Shown piece after piece: positions 1-12,650 of a stretch of DNA of 64,000 nt. The notes beneath the pieces were generated by a model. The model searched no databases, had not been told where the DNA came from, and was given only the letters and a program-made list of their open reading frames with translations. The stretch is from positions 46,468,558 through 46,532,557 of the forward strand of contig CM057826.1 in assembly GCA_030068075.1 (NCBI GenBank). Reading direction: 5' to 3'. The stretch's first letter is position 1. Each line of letters opens with the position of its first letter. The DNA is from Paguma larvata (taxonomy: Eukaryota > Chordata > Mammalia > Carnivora > Viverridae). The translations under genes were made by a program, and so were the position numbers.

Positions 1-1330
1 TCCACCTTCATTGAATATCTACCCATTAGGTCTAGACATTATTTCATTTCAACAAGCATCTCTAAAATAGAAGGACTCTTATTTTCTTCCATAACCACGG
101 AATCATTTTTTCATTTAAAAATAAATTAGTAATTATTTAGAGTCATCAGAATCAGTCATTATTTGGATACCAATTATTTCAGTAACCAATAAGCCTTCAT
201 GACTGGCTGATGTTTCTTTTAATTACCTTTTAATCTAAAAGTTCTGTTAAGTAACAAAAATTCAACCCGGTAAATTTTAAAGATCTAATCAACTTTATTA
301 ATCTATTCTTAAATTGGACAGAATCCTATCTAGCAAGTAAAGAAAACTCCAAAGATTCGCATAAAATGGAAGGCTTTTATAGAAAAGAGGGTTGGAACAA
401 GGAAGTTATTAGCAAAAGAGAGGATTGTTTCAGACAAGGTCGCATTCCCTTAGGGGGAAGAGCAGGGACCTTATTGTGAAGATTACTTCATCTTTCTTTG
501 TTGGGGGAGCGAGCAATGGAGAGGGTCCATGTGATAGATTACCTCATTGGTGCTGACCAGAAAATTCCAGATTGATTGGTTTAAAATTCCACTCCTGAAA
601 AGGTTGAAACTGCATTTAAGTCTTGGTTTGTTATCCTGTGACACCTGACTCCCTGTTGGGCTTGTGATTGTCTTTGTAGTAGCCTTCCCTATCTCAATTG
701 TCCCCCCATATCAGTGTATCTGTTGAAGAAATCCATTCACGTGGACTTTTCTCTCTTACTGAGGCCAATGTGACCTACACCAGGGCCTCCGGTGGTCATT
801 CTTAGTCCTCATTTTCCTCCACGTCAGCAACATTTGCCACATTTGATCCTTTGAATGCCCCAGGACTCAGTTCTCACTTCTTAGTGGGATCTCACCCAGG
901 TGATAATATCCAGGTGATATCCAGGCCCTGCAACAGGCTCTTCTTTGTACTCAGACCCCCTTAGCCAACAGTATCACACATCTTTACTCAACTGCACTTC
1001 ACTCAATTGCAAAGGCTCAAATCTAAAGATTTATCTGTTACTCCTCTTTCTCTCACACGCCATTGAAACTACCATACCTGACTTTTATATTAGTTTTATT
1101 TAGAATAAGTACAAGTCCCAAATAAAACCAATTTTCACCATTCCTACTGCTTGGTCCTAGTCCATACTGCAGGACTGAAAACCGGACTTCTGAAATAACC
1201 TTCTAAAAGGTTCCCTTGCTCCTACTTTTGTCTTCCCTTAGCCTCTGTATCACAGTCTTAACACTGACTGTTACCCCTGACCACTCCTCTATTCGAAACT
1301 CTCCAAGGTTTTCTATCCCATTTACAATAA
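1..1330. other. Intergenic, no gene seen
   Basis: No open frame here resembles a protein. The part at about 250-700 reads like an old dispersed repeat (possibly an LTR or a DNA element), but I cannot assign it to a family. The rest is AT-rich sequence without a recognisable feature. Confidence 0.5.
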
Positions 1331-1860
1331 AATATAATGTCCTCACAATGGCCTATAGAAGGCCGTACAAAATCTAGTCCTTGGCTTCTTCCCCAGTATA
1401 ATTTCCTACCATTTTTTTCCCATGCTCACTCTTCTCCAGTTACAGACCTTATTTCTTTTCCTCAAAGTTGCCACCATGACTCCTGCCTGAGGACGTTTGC
1501 ATTTACTCTCTTCCGCAGATATTTAAATGCCTCACTTTCTCACTTCATTCAGGTCTCTGGTCAAATGTGACCTTCTCAGAGAGGTCTTTCCTGGTCAACC
1601 TATATAAAATAGCAGGCTTCCTAATCGTTCTTTCGGGGGATGCCCCAATCCCTTTACTGTGCATTACCCTTTCTTCATAGAACTTATCATTTGATATCAT
1701 ATTACGTAGTATATTTATTTATTTTTATTGTCTTTCTTCCTCCACCAGAATATGAGTTTCATGAGTGTAAGGCCTTTTTTTTCATTTACTGCTACATTCT
1801 CAGCAGCGATAATGGTGACTGAAATTGGCAAGTACTCAATGGACATTTATTATATAAGTA
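1330..1860 (+). repeat. L2 LINE 3' fragment
   Basis: The text follows the L2 3' region: a 'ggtctctggtcaaatgtga' segment, 'cagagaggtctttcctg', then an 'atgagtttcatgagtgtaag' segment and a terminal 'aagtactcaatggac' stretch. It is diverged. Short open frames inside it are chance. Confidence 0.65.
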
Positions 1861-1879
1861 ACAAAATGAATTCAATCAT

Positions 1880-2110
1880 AATTTTCAAATGAATTCACAG
1901 TGTGACATTAATGGATAAACCACAATCTATTTGGCTAAAGCCCCATTGTATGAAATTACCTTCTTTTAAATTTTTGCTATTATTAATACACTGCGTGAAC
2001 ATCCCAGTGTGTATCTGTTTGTACACATGTCCATTTTTTTCCTTGAGATAAATTCCTAGAAATGGAATTGCTGGCCCAAAGGTACAGTGTCTTTCAGATA
2101 GTAGCAGGAT
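1880..2110 (-). repeat. Old L1 fragment
   Basis: Reads as the reverse of an L1 3' portion, with the recurring phrase 'ttgagataaattcctagaaatgg' followed by 'attgctggcccaaagg'. Subfamily not resolved. Confidence 0.45.
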
Positions 2111-2328
2111 CAAGGCCAGAATCTAGAACTCTTGACTCTCAGTCTAGTGTTCTTTACAATAAACTCCAAATAAATAATAGTATGAAATTCATATTGTAAA
2201 ACAGGCTAGTGAAAATACAGCATGTAATAAATGTTTACTTATGTAGCTATATTTTGAGAATCAGAAAGGAAAATTTATTCCTTAAAGATGTCTTCTACAG
2301 GTTGATGAGAATATATCCATTAGACAAA

Positions 2329-2640
2329 TCTTTATTATAAGTCTACTGTGCCAGGCACTGCTCTAGAAGGTAAAAAAGACAAAGCCTTGCCTTCTAATGG
2401 AGAGATACATAGAGCAACAAGCAAACAAAATAAGAATTTCAAATAGTGATAGGGCTATGGAGGAAAATAATAATACAAAATAACGTGACAGTTATGTGGT
2501 TTGGGGGGTAGCTACTTTATTGAAAGTGATCAGGGAAACCTCCCTCAGAGGTGACTTTGGAGCTAGGGCATAAGTGATGACAAGGACACAACCATGCAAA
2601 GACCTGCAAGAACCCATGGCTGCCGTGATCTTTCAGAGTT
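2329..2640 (-). repeat. L2-type 3' end, reverse orientation
   Basis: The reverse of the L2 terminal region is seen: 'tctactgtgccaggcactg', then a segment on item counts and 'cagggaaacctccctcagag'. Three more copies of the same stretch lie at about 18.3, 28.1 and 36.9 kb. Confidence 0.55.
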
Positions 2641-2837
2641 ACAGAGACAGAGGGGACCTGCATTCTCTATAACTAATGGGCATTGAAAGAGTGGTAGATG
2701 AGGGGCGGAAACAGGCAGGGGTCCATGGTAACTGGCGTCTTACCTTTAGGAGCTTGGTACATTATAAAAAACATCATTATTTATCATTTGAGCCTAAATG
2801 GCAGCAAAGATATTTTCTCTATCCTGTTTATTTTTTT

Positions 2838-3628
2838 AAGGTTAGTTTATTGAGAAATAATTTACATACAGTAAAATTAATTTCAGGTTAACTTCAGTTC
2901 AATGAGTTTTGATGAATATATACTGCCACAGAACAACCACCGCCACAATTAAGACATAAAATGCTTATATCACCGCAAGCAATTCTTTTTGTGCCCACTT
3001 TGTCTTCAGTCCTCTCTCTTCACCATTGATCTTATTTCTGTTCATATGGCTTTGCCTTTTCCAGAATGTCATATAAATGCAATCATATAATATGTAGATG
3101 TTTCATGTAAAAACCTTTGAGGTTCATCGGTATTGTTGAATGTATCAATGGTTTGTTCCTTTATACAGGTGAAGAGTATTCTATTGTGTGGATGCACCAT
3201 AATTCATATATTTGTTCACCAGTTGATGGACATTTGGGCTATTTTCCTATAAACATTCATATACACGTGTTTTCATTTATTTTGAATAACTACATAAGAA
3301 TGGGATTGCTAGGCCTTATTATAGCTATCTGTTTAGCTACAGAAGTGTCAAGCAGTTTTCTAAAGAGGGTGTATCATTTTTCATGGCTACTAACAAACTA
3401 TGAGGTCCACAGTTACCCTGCATTTTCAACTGCACTCGGTGTTTTTCTTTTAGTTGTTACTTTTTAATAGCTATGTAGTGCTTTAGTTTGTATTCCCCTA
3501 GTGTTGAATATCTTTTGTGCACTTATTTGCCATAGGTATCTTCTTTGGTGAACTATCTGTTCAAATTTTTTGTCCATTTTTTAATTGGCTTGTTTGTTTT
3601 CTTACTATTGCATTATAAGATCACAGGT

Positions 3629-3666
<38 letters not shown>

Positions 3667-3965
3667 CCAGGATATAAATCCTTTATCAGATATGAGTTTT
3701 AGAAATATTTCCTAATGTTTTTATTCTCTTAATAGTGTCTTTCAAAGAACAGAAGTTTTTGGTTTTGATGAAGTCCTATTTATCAACTGTTTTCTTTTTA
3801 TGGTTCATACTTTTTCTATTCTATAAAGAAATCTTTACCAACCCAAAGTCACAAAGATTTTTCCCATGTTTTCTTTTTTCTTCCTCTCTTTTCTTTTTCT
3901 TTCTTCTCTCTTATTTTTTCTTTTTGTACATGGGAGTCCAATTGTTCCAGCACATTTGCCCTGAT
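2838..3965 (-). repeat. L1 LINE 3' fragment (L1M type) with AC microsatellite
   Basis: A long reverse-oriented L1 piece. Recognisable phrases include 'ttgttcaccagttgatgga', 'aaatcctttatcagatatg' and 'gtccaattgttccagcac'. It is diverged and interrupted by an (AC)n run at 3629-3665. The 116-codon and 94-codon open frames inside are repeat-derived. Confidence 0.75.
3629..3665. repeat. (AC)n microsatellite
   Basis: About 18 uninterrupted AC dinucleotides inside the L1 fragment. Likely polymorphic in length. Confidence 0.95.
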
Positions 3966-4640
3966 TTTGATTTTGTTGGTCTTACTACCTCTACCGTTAG
4001 GAGACATGTTCATAAATAATAATATCTGAGCTGATATTAGTCAATTACATTGTATCTTTGCTTGTTAATCAGCCCAAGTGGAAGAAAAAATAGAACAAAT
4101 TAAATGTTTCATCTCGAGTCCCTTTCTCTTCCTGACATATGATTTTTATCAGCTCATATATATTATTTAAACAATGCACTTTGAGTGAGAGTAATTGCTA
4201 ATGCGTGGTTCCCCTACAGTCTGCTCTATAGTTTCAATTTATAATCACAGTTTTTTTGTCATTGTCTTACGGGTACTACAGACCTTATCACTAACAGAGA
4301 TCTCAACAACCCAGACCTGCCTATGACAAACGGGGAGTGGAGGATGCCAGCATTTCGTTTTGCTTGCTACAACTTTCCATGGCAGCAGGGGGCAGCAGTA
4401 ACCTTGAAAGCTGGGAACTATCCCCAGTTTACACTTCTACAACAGCAAGATTTCAGTGCCACATATGAGGTACCACTGAGGGACAATTTCAGTTAGCTCT
4501 TGCGGGCTGAAGAAATTAAAAAGGATTTAGAATCCTACAAAAAGGCAGGTAAGCCTTTTTGAATTATTTGTTGCAGCTGTTACTGCGGTTAAAGTCTACA
4601 TTTACATTATTATGTGAAGTTTCACCGAAGAAAAAGTAGC
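3966..4640. other. Intergenic, nothing recognised
   Basis: Unassigned sequence without a convincing open frame, RNA gene or repeat signature. Confidence 0.5.
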
Positions 4641-5070
4641 CCTGCCATTATTGTAACAGTTTTTGAATCATCCACAAAGTCCACTCATTTTATTGGTTGC
4701 TTCATTTATTTCCTATACACTCCCCAAAGAACCTGGGATATATCCAATCCATTTAAGGTCCATCTCAAAAGTGTCCTTCTCAAAAAGGTTTCTCCAAGTT
4801 CGCCCAAATAAAAATTACCTCTGTACCCTCTTATAGCCTCTTCTCTGTACTTACTGCACCTCTCTGCCTTGAGTTGTAATTATCTACCTGCTTTATTTAT
4901 GTGGCGAGAGCTTAGTTCCTGATTTTTCTGGCATCAGCTCTGACATTCCCAGCATTGTCTCCCACGTAGCCAGGGCTAAATATATTTCTGTTGAAAGATG
5001 AGTATTGAACAAAAGCAGAAGAAAGAAGAAAAACTCCATGTCTTCCGAATGACAACTGTGTGTAATTACG
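4640..5070 (+). repeat. Diverged L2 fragment interrupted by a SINE
   Basis: Contains L2-like text ('aaaggtttctccaagttcgc', 'gagttgtaattatctacctg'). A SINEC element is inserted directly downstream. Confidence 0.45.
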
Positions 5071-5083
5071 AGCTGTCTGCTGG

Positions 5084-5261
5084 TTTTTTGTTTGTTTGTT
5101 TGTTTGTTTTTGAGATGGGAGAGGGTCAGAAAGAGACTCCCAGGCAGGCTCCATGCCCAGTATGGAACTAACATGGGGCTCGATCTCATGGATCATGAGA
5201 TCATGACCTGAGCTGAAATCACCAGTCTGACCCTCAACCCACTGAGCCACCCACGTGCCCC
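5084..5261 (-). mobile_element. SINEC (tRNA-derived carnivore SINE)
   Basis: Reverse-oriented copy. The head reads, reversed, 'gagccacccacgtgcccc', and the tail is a (TTTG)n-rich run at 5085-5110. Near-identical flanks (gagctgtctgct at 5070 and gagctgcctgct at 5264) are the target-site duplication. The B-box region is recognisable but mutated. Confidence 0.9.
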
Positions 5262-5855
5262 ATGAGCTGCCTGCTTTTGATATTACTTCCTATCAGTAGT
5301 GGGACTCGGGTCAGGTGTGAGGCACTTACCTCAGATGCAAAGTTAAGGAAAGGGAGCAACACTCAATAATCAAGATAAATAATATTTTAACGCAATATTT
5401 AAAGATAAAAATTAAGACAAAAAACCATGATAGATAAAATATTATCATTTTAAATAAGGATAGGATCAGTAGTTCTCATACTACTATTTTAAGGAGGAGA
5501 GGTCCTTCTGTGGGACTCTATCATTCCAAGATTGGAATTATTTTCCTAAAGTCCTGGGTGGCAATATCCTCTTAGGCAGATTTTTAGAGTTTAAAGATGC
5601 AGCCGTTTTCTAATAAATTTGTTCATTCACCATTAAATATTGCTCACCTGCTAAGTGCCAGCTACTATCCTAGAGGCTGCAGGCAGAGTGGTCCAACCCC
5701 CTGCAAGCCCAGAAGCAGCTTCTCTGCAGTTGTCTTTATCCACTTGATTCTACCTATTTCAAGTCCCAAGTGAACTTCTCTCAGAACCTTGGGCCTCCAA
5801 AGGACAGATACAGATTTTATTATCTCAGACCTCTGACGAGATCCTGTGTCCCATA
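5262..5855. other. Intergenic, nothing recognised
   Basis: AT-rich sequence with no supported gene. A 98-codon minus-strand open frame at 5665-5961 runs into the adjoining Tigger terminus and is not a gene. Confidence 0.5.
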
Positions 5856-5857
5856 TA

Positions 5858-7097
5858 CAGTCAAACCTTGGATTGTGAGTAACTTGTTCTGTGAGTGTTT
5901 TGCAAGATGAGCAAACATTTCTAATAAATCTTAACTTGATAAACGATAAATTGTCTTGCAATATAAGTGGTACATGATGCTGAGCATCACATGATCACTA
6001 CTGAGCCAGCAGTTCTTCTGTCTCTCTCCCTCTCTCTTTCTCACTGTGAGATTGTGGGTGATCATCCCTCATGCATGGATGCTCGATCTCAGACCATGGT
6101 TTTTGGCAGAAATGAGTGATTTTTCAGAATGTTAGAAGGTGCCCACAACTGGCACTAACATATTTTTTGGCACTTCAAAGCATCTACAACAGTCCTTTAA
6201 TTTTCCATACAAGAGTAAGCTTAGGAATGCTTTGCTTCATTCTAGGTCAGGCTGCCTGCAGATAGAGACCCGTTCGTCTGCTGCCTTATGGCCAGTTACA
6301 TTAAATATGGTACATGACAAGAGTCTATTAATCCTATCCTGTAGTCAATATCCATGTGAGTATATACAGTGAGCCCCATGCAGAAAAAAAGTTGAAAAGA
6401 AAGGTGGTAAGAAGAAGATGATTACAGTGGAAGTTAAGAAGGAAATCATGGAGAAGTATGAAAGAGGTTTGCGAGTGGCCGAAATTGCAAGATTTTAGAG
6501 GTCTATGTCTATATCTGGTCTGCAGAGGAGGAAGAGAAAAAGGTGGAGGAATCCCTCACTTCAAATGAGATTGAGAAGATGTGTAAAATGTAGGAAACAG
6601 TGCAAAATTTTGTAGAAAACCCACCTGAATAAGGCCGTAGCAGTGTGAGCGATGAATCTGTTTAATGAGCATGCAATACCACGTTTCTGCAAAATCCTCG
6701 AAAGGAGGCAAAAGGAATTGTCATTGGATAAGTTCCTTGTTAAAGTTGCATGAAAAGAAAAAGATTCCATTGAGCCAATAGAGACCAGTGATTCCATTAG
6801 TGATAATGAAAGTCATCCTACACAATAACCCTCGTCTCTCTTGTCTCCTTCGTGCCACACACGAAGGTTTTCAAAGGTAAGGGCAGGTTAATTTATTTTT
6901 CTTTATATTTTGTGTTCTCTATTATTTTGTATTGTAGTACAGTATTGTAATCATTTTATATGAATATTTTTGGGTTGTGGAACGAATCATCTGAGTTTCC
7001 ATTATTTCTGATGGGGAATTTCGCTTTAGTATACAAATGCTTTGGATTACAAGCATGTTACCAGAATGAATTATGCTCACAAACCACAGTTTTACTG
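5858..7097 (+). mobile_element. Tigger (pogo-like) DNA transposon, internally deleted
   Basis: Starts 'cagtcaaaccttggattgtg' and ends with the imperfect inverted complement ('cacaaaccacagttttactg'). Each end is flanked by the TA dinucleotide expected for Tc1/mariner/pogo insertion (5856-5857, 7098-7099). At about 6390-6500 the frame reads KKMITVEVKKEIMEKYERG, resembling the N-terminal CENP-B/HTH part of Tigger transposases. It stops early, and the catalytic domain is not recognisable. At about 1.24 kb it is far shorter than autonomous Tiggers. It is a dead, deleted copy. Confidence 0.8.
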
Positions 7098-7243
7098 TAT
7101 AAAGACTCCAGTCTTTGCGACTTCTGTAAGAGTTGGCTATCTTCCTTCTGAATCTACTGTCCTTTATCCCCTTATCATCTTTCCCCCAGCTCTCACACCT
7201 GAGTCCCAGTTTGTCTTCCGGTGTATGTTAACCTGGGCTGTGG

Positions 7244-7400
7244 AACCCTTCAATTCAATCAGAGTCGAGCAGAGTAGGGAAAGTTCTGGCCTGAGAGTCA
7301 AAAGACCAGAGCTCAGCCAGTCTGGTGGATAACCAGGAGCAAGCCATATCTCCTCTCAGCAAAATGAGAATCTCAGGCAGAGTCGGTAGCCTCTGAGTCA
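7244..7400 (-). repeat. MIR SINE fragment
   Basis: Reverse-oriented MIR: 'agttctggcctgagagtcaa' followed by 'gaccagagctcag', then a degraded 'cctctcagcaaaatgagaatc' segment. Confidence 0.6.
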
Positions 7401-7564
7401 TGGAAATGCTTTTCAGGTGTCCACTGAGGCACTGAGCTTGTTCACTCCAGAGCACCTCAACCTTCATCTCTTTGTTTGTGATGTTCCATTTAAGATTTCA
7501 TATAAAAAAGATTTTAAAGCTCAAATTGTACCAAAAGTTTGGAGATCACTGACTCACATGGTCT

Positions 7565-7860
7565 CTAAGTTTGTTGTTTATTCTCAAGTTAGTTAACATA
7601 CAGTGCAGCCTTGGCTTCAGGAGTAGAACCCAGTGATTTGTATCTTACATATGATACCCAGTGCTCATCCCAGAAAGTGCCCTCCTTAATGCCCACCACT
7701 CATGTAACACACCCCATCTACCCTGATTTCACTCTATGTATTTAAGAATCTCTTATGATCTTCCTCCCTCTGTTTTTATCTTATTTTCCCTCCCTTCTCC
7801 TATGTTCGTCTATTAAGTTTCTTGAATTTCCACAGATGAGTTAAAGTTATTTTGAAGATT
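7565..7860 (-). repeat. Carnivore L1 3' UTR fragment
   Basis: The reverse complement matches the 3' part of carnivore L1. On the plus strand it shows 'aagttagttaacatacagtg', 'ttcaggagtagaacccagtg', 'cccagtgctcatcccag' and 'tgccctccttaatgcccacc'. This L1 end is common in cat genomes. Confidence 0.75.
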
Positions 7861-8044
7861 TGACATTGACTAGTTCAGTTGGTATCACCCTATGTATGTA
7901 TTGTTGAGTATATACAACTTAAAGCAAGCAACCTTACACATTTCAAAGTGCATGTGAAGGGTCATGTCCACTGGGGAAAAAAGCTTTTCTTTCTAGGGTT
8001 CAGGAGAAAACCCTGTAATGCCATAACCAAAAAGTCCAATTTTT

Positions 8045-8990
8045 AAATAGACTTTATCTTTTAGAACTTTCAGGTTCAAAGGTTTAGAGTTTTAGGCTCA
8101 TAGCCAAATTGAGTGGAAAGCATAGAGTTCCTATGTAACCCCTTCCCCCATCCATTCATAGCCTCCACTACCATCTACATTTCCCATCAGACTGGTACAT
8201 TGTTACAACATTGACCCACCATTATTACACAAAGTCCATAGCTTGCATTGGAGTTCACTCTTGGTGTTATATGTCTGTGGGTTTTGATAAATACATGATG
8301 ACATATATCTACTATTAGAATATCATATAGAAGTCTTACTGCCCTAGAATGCCTGGGTGGATCAGTTGGTTAAGCATCTGACTCTTGATTTTGGCCCAGG
8401 CCATGATCTGACGGCTCATGGGATCAAGCCCCACATTGGGCTCTGTACTGACAGTGTAGAGCCTACTTGGGATTCTCTCTCTCTCTGCCCCTCCCCCACT
8501 CATATGCATGTGCACACACACTCTCTCTCTCAAAATGAATAAATACACTTAAAAAAAAGTTTTGGTGCCCTAAAAATTCCCTGGACTTAATCTTATTCAT
8601 CCCTCCCTCTCCCTATCCCCCTGGCAACCACTAATCTTTTTACTCTCACCATAGTTTCGCCCTTTCCAAAGCGTCATATAATTGGAATCATACAGTATGT
8701 AACCGTTTTAGATTGGCTTCTTTCACTTTAGTAATATGCATTTAAGTTTCCTTCATGTCTTTTCACAGTTTGACAGCTCATTTCCTTCTATTGCTAAATA
8801 ATATTCCCGTGTTTGGATGTACCAGAGTTTTTTTATCCACTTTCCTGCTGAAGAACACGTTAGTTGCTTCCAAGTTTAGGCAATTATGAACAAAGCTGCT
8901 ATCTGTGTGCAGGTTTGTGTGGACATGTTTTCAACTCCTTTGGGTAAAACCAAGCAGCACAGTTCTGGATCATATGATAAAAGTGTGTTT
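8045..8990 (-). repeat. L1 fragment split by a SINE
   Basis: Reverse-oriented L1 3' part in two segments, 8045-8349 and 8566-8990, separated by the SINE at 8350. Phrases include 'ccctggcaaccactaatc', 'aattggaatcatacagtatg' and 'tgaacaaagctgctatctg'. The same L1 continues across the SINE, so the SINE is the younger insertion. Confidence 0.75.
8350..8565 (+). mobile_element. SINEC SINE inserted in L1
   Basis: Full-length copy with tRNA-related head ('tgcctgggtggatcagttgg'), (CT)n tract and A-rich tail. Target-site duplication tgccctagaa (8340-8349) and tgccctaaaa (8566-8575). Short open frames on both strands here are SINE sequence. Confidence 0.93.
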
Positions 8991-9190
8991 GGGGCATCTG
9001 GGTGGCTCAGACCATTAAGCATCCAACTTTGGCTCAGCTCATGATCTCACGGGTTTGTGAGTTGGAGCCCCGCATCGGGCTCTCTTTTGTCAGCATGGAG
9101 CCTGCTTGGAATTCTCTGTCTCCCTGTCTCTCTGCCCCTTCCCCACTTGTTCTCTCTTTCTCAAAACTAAAGAAATAAAAACTTTTTAAT
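8991..9190 (+). mobile_element. SINEC SINE
   Basis: Begins 'ggggcatctgggtggctcag'. The body has 'gagccccgcatcgggctct' and 'gcatggagcctgcttgg', and the tail is A-rich. Diverged from the felid consensus but complete. Confidence 0.92.
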
Positions 9191-10795
9191 TAAATACATA
9201 AGCACATAAATAAATTCAGTGTGAGATCTTCCGTTTCTCAGTATGACAAATGATGTTTTGGTGGAAGCATGGATGTTTTTGTATTCTGTTAGGAGATTCT
9301 GGGTCTTATTTAAGCTTCTTCCAACAGCCTTCCTCTAACACTACTCCAGCAAGGGAATGGTGGGGTGGGAGAAGGGCACCACCTTGTTACTAATATAGAA
9401 GTCCAGGTGTCTTACTTGGCCTCAGTTCATGAACCAGAGATAAGAGGTGTTTCTCATTACTTTCTGGCAAGATGAGATTTCCAGCTCCCTGTGTGGTCTT
9501 CAGTGTTATGGGAATGAGTGAGGAGGGGCTTCTTTACCAGCTGGCTGGATAAACCTTAGCTCCTGGCTTGCCATTCTCTGACACCACCTAGTGGGAATAT
9601 TGAATGCCTTGTTACAGCCTCATGAGGATGTTAGTCTCTACTCCCCACTTGATCCTTGCTCGCACGGGTTGGGGGGGGATGGGTCGGGGAGCATGGTTTT
9701 TTTCTGTGATCTTTAGCTGAGTAGTTCTTGTCTAAAAGCTTTCTGTCTTTCTTGGCTGCACTTTTACTGGTCTTTTGGCTACAGAGATAAAATCTCCTGT
9801 CAGGGACTGTTTTTCAGGATTGCCAGCTTCTGCAGCTCTAAGCCCGGAATGTATAAGGCAAAAGGAAACCCAGGAAACTCACCACCATGTTGTACCTCAT
9901 TTCCTGCAGTCCTTAGTTGGTTTGTCTTCTCTCCACATTTCAGAGTCTTCAGAGTCTTCGTTCCCAATGAAAGGAATAGGGAAAAATATGTCTACTCCAT
10001 TTTTCTAGAAGCATAAGTCTAACTGGCCCATTTTTCAGTAAGCAAGGAATTACCAAGGCAATCAATGGGATGTATCCTTCTTTTTTATATCTACATGTTC
10101 CAAAACTTCTAAAATGGAAACAATTTTGCAATAAGGAAATGTATTTCATTTTTAAATTATTTAAATTCAAAGCCATGTATGGTGCATTATACCCTTATTG
10201 GATATCACCAACCACAATGATCGCGGAGTCCGGAAAGGTGTTCACAGCACATTACACTAACACAATGTCACAGGCTGTTCTCCAAGAAGCAGATTTTGAG
10301 ACGGCATTTTGTGAGAGGGATATTAAGGAGTGCCCCTAGGACCAGCACCTGTGAAAGAAAAGGCGGAAGCAGGAGCATACTTAGGGTGAAGCCAAGCTGC
10401 TATGTGGCCTCCATGGGGAGCTCTTGAGCTAGAATAGCCCTTGAGAGTTGGTCTGCGTTGGGATAAAATGGCCAGATCTTCACACTCCACATCAATCAGT
10501 TTCTGCTGTGTGCTCTGGGAAGTGTTACCTTGGGTGAGGGAGTTCTCTGAAGCAGAGACAATTTCCAGACTCACTGTCACTGAAGGCTGTCCACGGGCAG
10601 GACTGCCAGCAGCCGGGGCTAAAAGTCCCTCACTGAAGGAATGGCTACCCCCATGTGGGTACTTCAAATGGAAATGTACCTTTCAAAACATCCCCTCCAA
10701 TCTCTTCATTTCATGGATCCTGTGGCAAAAGACAGGAAGTGACATACGGTCACATATTAACAACCTCCTCCCCAAATATTTCTCTTCATAGCAAC
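9191..10795. other. Intergenic, no gene supported
   Basis: Several open frames of 75-118 codons occur on both strands at 9775-10790. They overlap one another in opposing frames, have no recognisable domains, and lack splice or poly(A) context. I treat them as chance. No repeat family is confidently identified here. Confidence 0.5.
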
Positions 10796-10799
10796 CACA

Positions 10800-11140
10800 G
10801 TGCCCTTTACAAAGTGCAAATATGAAGAAGCCACTCCCTTATTTAAAACATTTCGGAGGCTTGCCATTACTGTAAGGTCAGAAGTTAAAATCCTTCACAT
10901 GACCTCAAAGCATTGCATGGCCTGTCCCCACTGTGCTCTCCAGCATCTCTCTCAACCCTTTCACCCTGCCAGCCATGACACTGTCTCCAAAATTTTGAGG
11001 CACCTTGCTTCTTCCCATCATAGCACATCTTCTGTCTGGAGGACTCCATTCAATTACAACAACCCCATAAATGACTTTATTTTGCTATGGGCCAAAGATC
11101 CCTTCCCATCTTTTGTATGTATGTGTATGTGTCAGACTTT
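10800..11140 (+). repeat. L2 LINE fragment
   Basis: L2-like text: 'cggaggcttgccattactgt', 'aagcattgcatggcctgtcc', 'catctctctcaaccctttca'. The 118-codon open frame across it is repeat-derived. Confidence 0.6.
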
Positions 11141-12650
11141 TAATTTGGGACGCTAGTTAGTAACCAGCCATCCACTGCTTCATTGCACTTGCAGCAGCAG
11201 AATTGCCATGGTGATGAATATTGCTATCGAAAATATTGGCTTTATCTGGTAGGGTGTATTGACTTGATGCCCCAATTGATATCTCCCTCAGGAGGAAGAG
11301 GCCTGTTGCTTTGAAATATGTAAGTATTTATGCCTGAGTCTTTTTGATGAACTGTCAAGATAGAAAAGGAAATGCAGAGAAGGTGCCTGACAGAGCAATT
11401 GTGGTGTGCAGGTCCCAGCCTCTACTTTACTTCAGTGGTATTTGTGGAAATCATGGGTTGCCTCAGCTCACACTCTGCATGGTAGACAGATGAGGCTTGT
11501 ATTAAGAAAACCCTTGGAGGTGTAGGAGAAGGGACGCAGTCTTGTAGAACCAGACTAAGAGAAGGACAAAAGACAAAGCCGTGGTCCACAGAATCACGAG
11601 ATTAAGGCATTTGTATCTACGATAATTCAGCCTCTGACATGGCATAAATTTGGGCCTCTGAGTGCGAGGCTTTCGAGCAAGTTCCCCTTTATCTCTCTCC
11701 TTTACTCCATACCCTCTCACATTCCCAGGAGCCTTCTCCAAAGCCCCTTTTAGGTCTTTGAAGACATGCCTCTGTCTCTCCTTCTACTTGTACCCGCTGC
11801 TTCAAGAGTCAACACCGAGGATACCTTAATCTCCAGTATCTATTGGTCTTTGTATATCAGAAATCACAAGGTAGGATTTTCCAGCCACCTACCAGAGCAA
11901 CTGAGGAGAACTTCCCCTGTTACTCCCAAGCCACTACTCCTGCCGGAGTACCTTGTTTCTCATCTTCCCCACCTCTGCCACACACATTTGTTCTACATTT
12001 ACTGGGGACAATATCCCCAAGTTTTACTGAAAATCCAGCTTCCATCCTAATAGACACTATTGTTAGATGAGAGAATGCAAAGCCCGGGTGAATAGCCTCC
12101 AGGCGTACACCAATATATATGATTCTCAGAATCATTTTTCTCAAATCCAACTTTTATCACCAACAACTTATTGATTTTCATAAGTTTGTGAAATCTATTT
12201 AGAATTTTTTTAAAAATTGAAAACAGTGTAATTCCTTTTTTTACAATAGGCATTTTTTAAATTTATAATCTCACTTCTAATGTAAGATGATTTTTTTATT
12301 TGGGGAATTATTTTCCACATGCATGCATAATTGACATAGTTCATTCGTTCATGGCATTTTAAATTATTCTATTATTTCTTAACAATATATTTAAACCTTA
12401 TCGATGTTCCTGAATTTTGAGTATTCATGTCGCTTAGAATTTTTATTTTATACTGACTGAAAGATATCTTTCAGGTTAAGGTATTCTGTCATCTGTCTCT
12501 CTTGTGCCTATATTAAAAGGAAAATATAAATGAAATAAATTTGTTAAGGTATTCCTAAGGCAGTGGTTGCTACCTAGCTGACAACAATTTAAAAACCACC
12601 CTAATTTCAGAGATGTTAAAATAAAAAATGATTCAATAATAAATTAATCA
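11141..12650. other. Intergenic, nothing recognised
   Basis: Unassigned, becoming very AT-rich after 12,150. No supported gene, RNA or repeat family. Confidence 0.5.
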
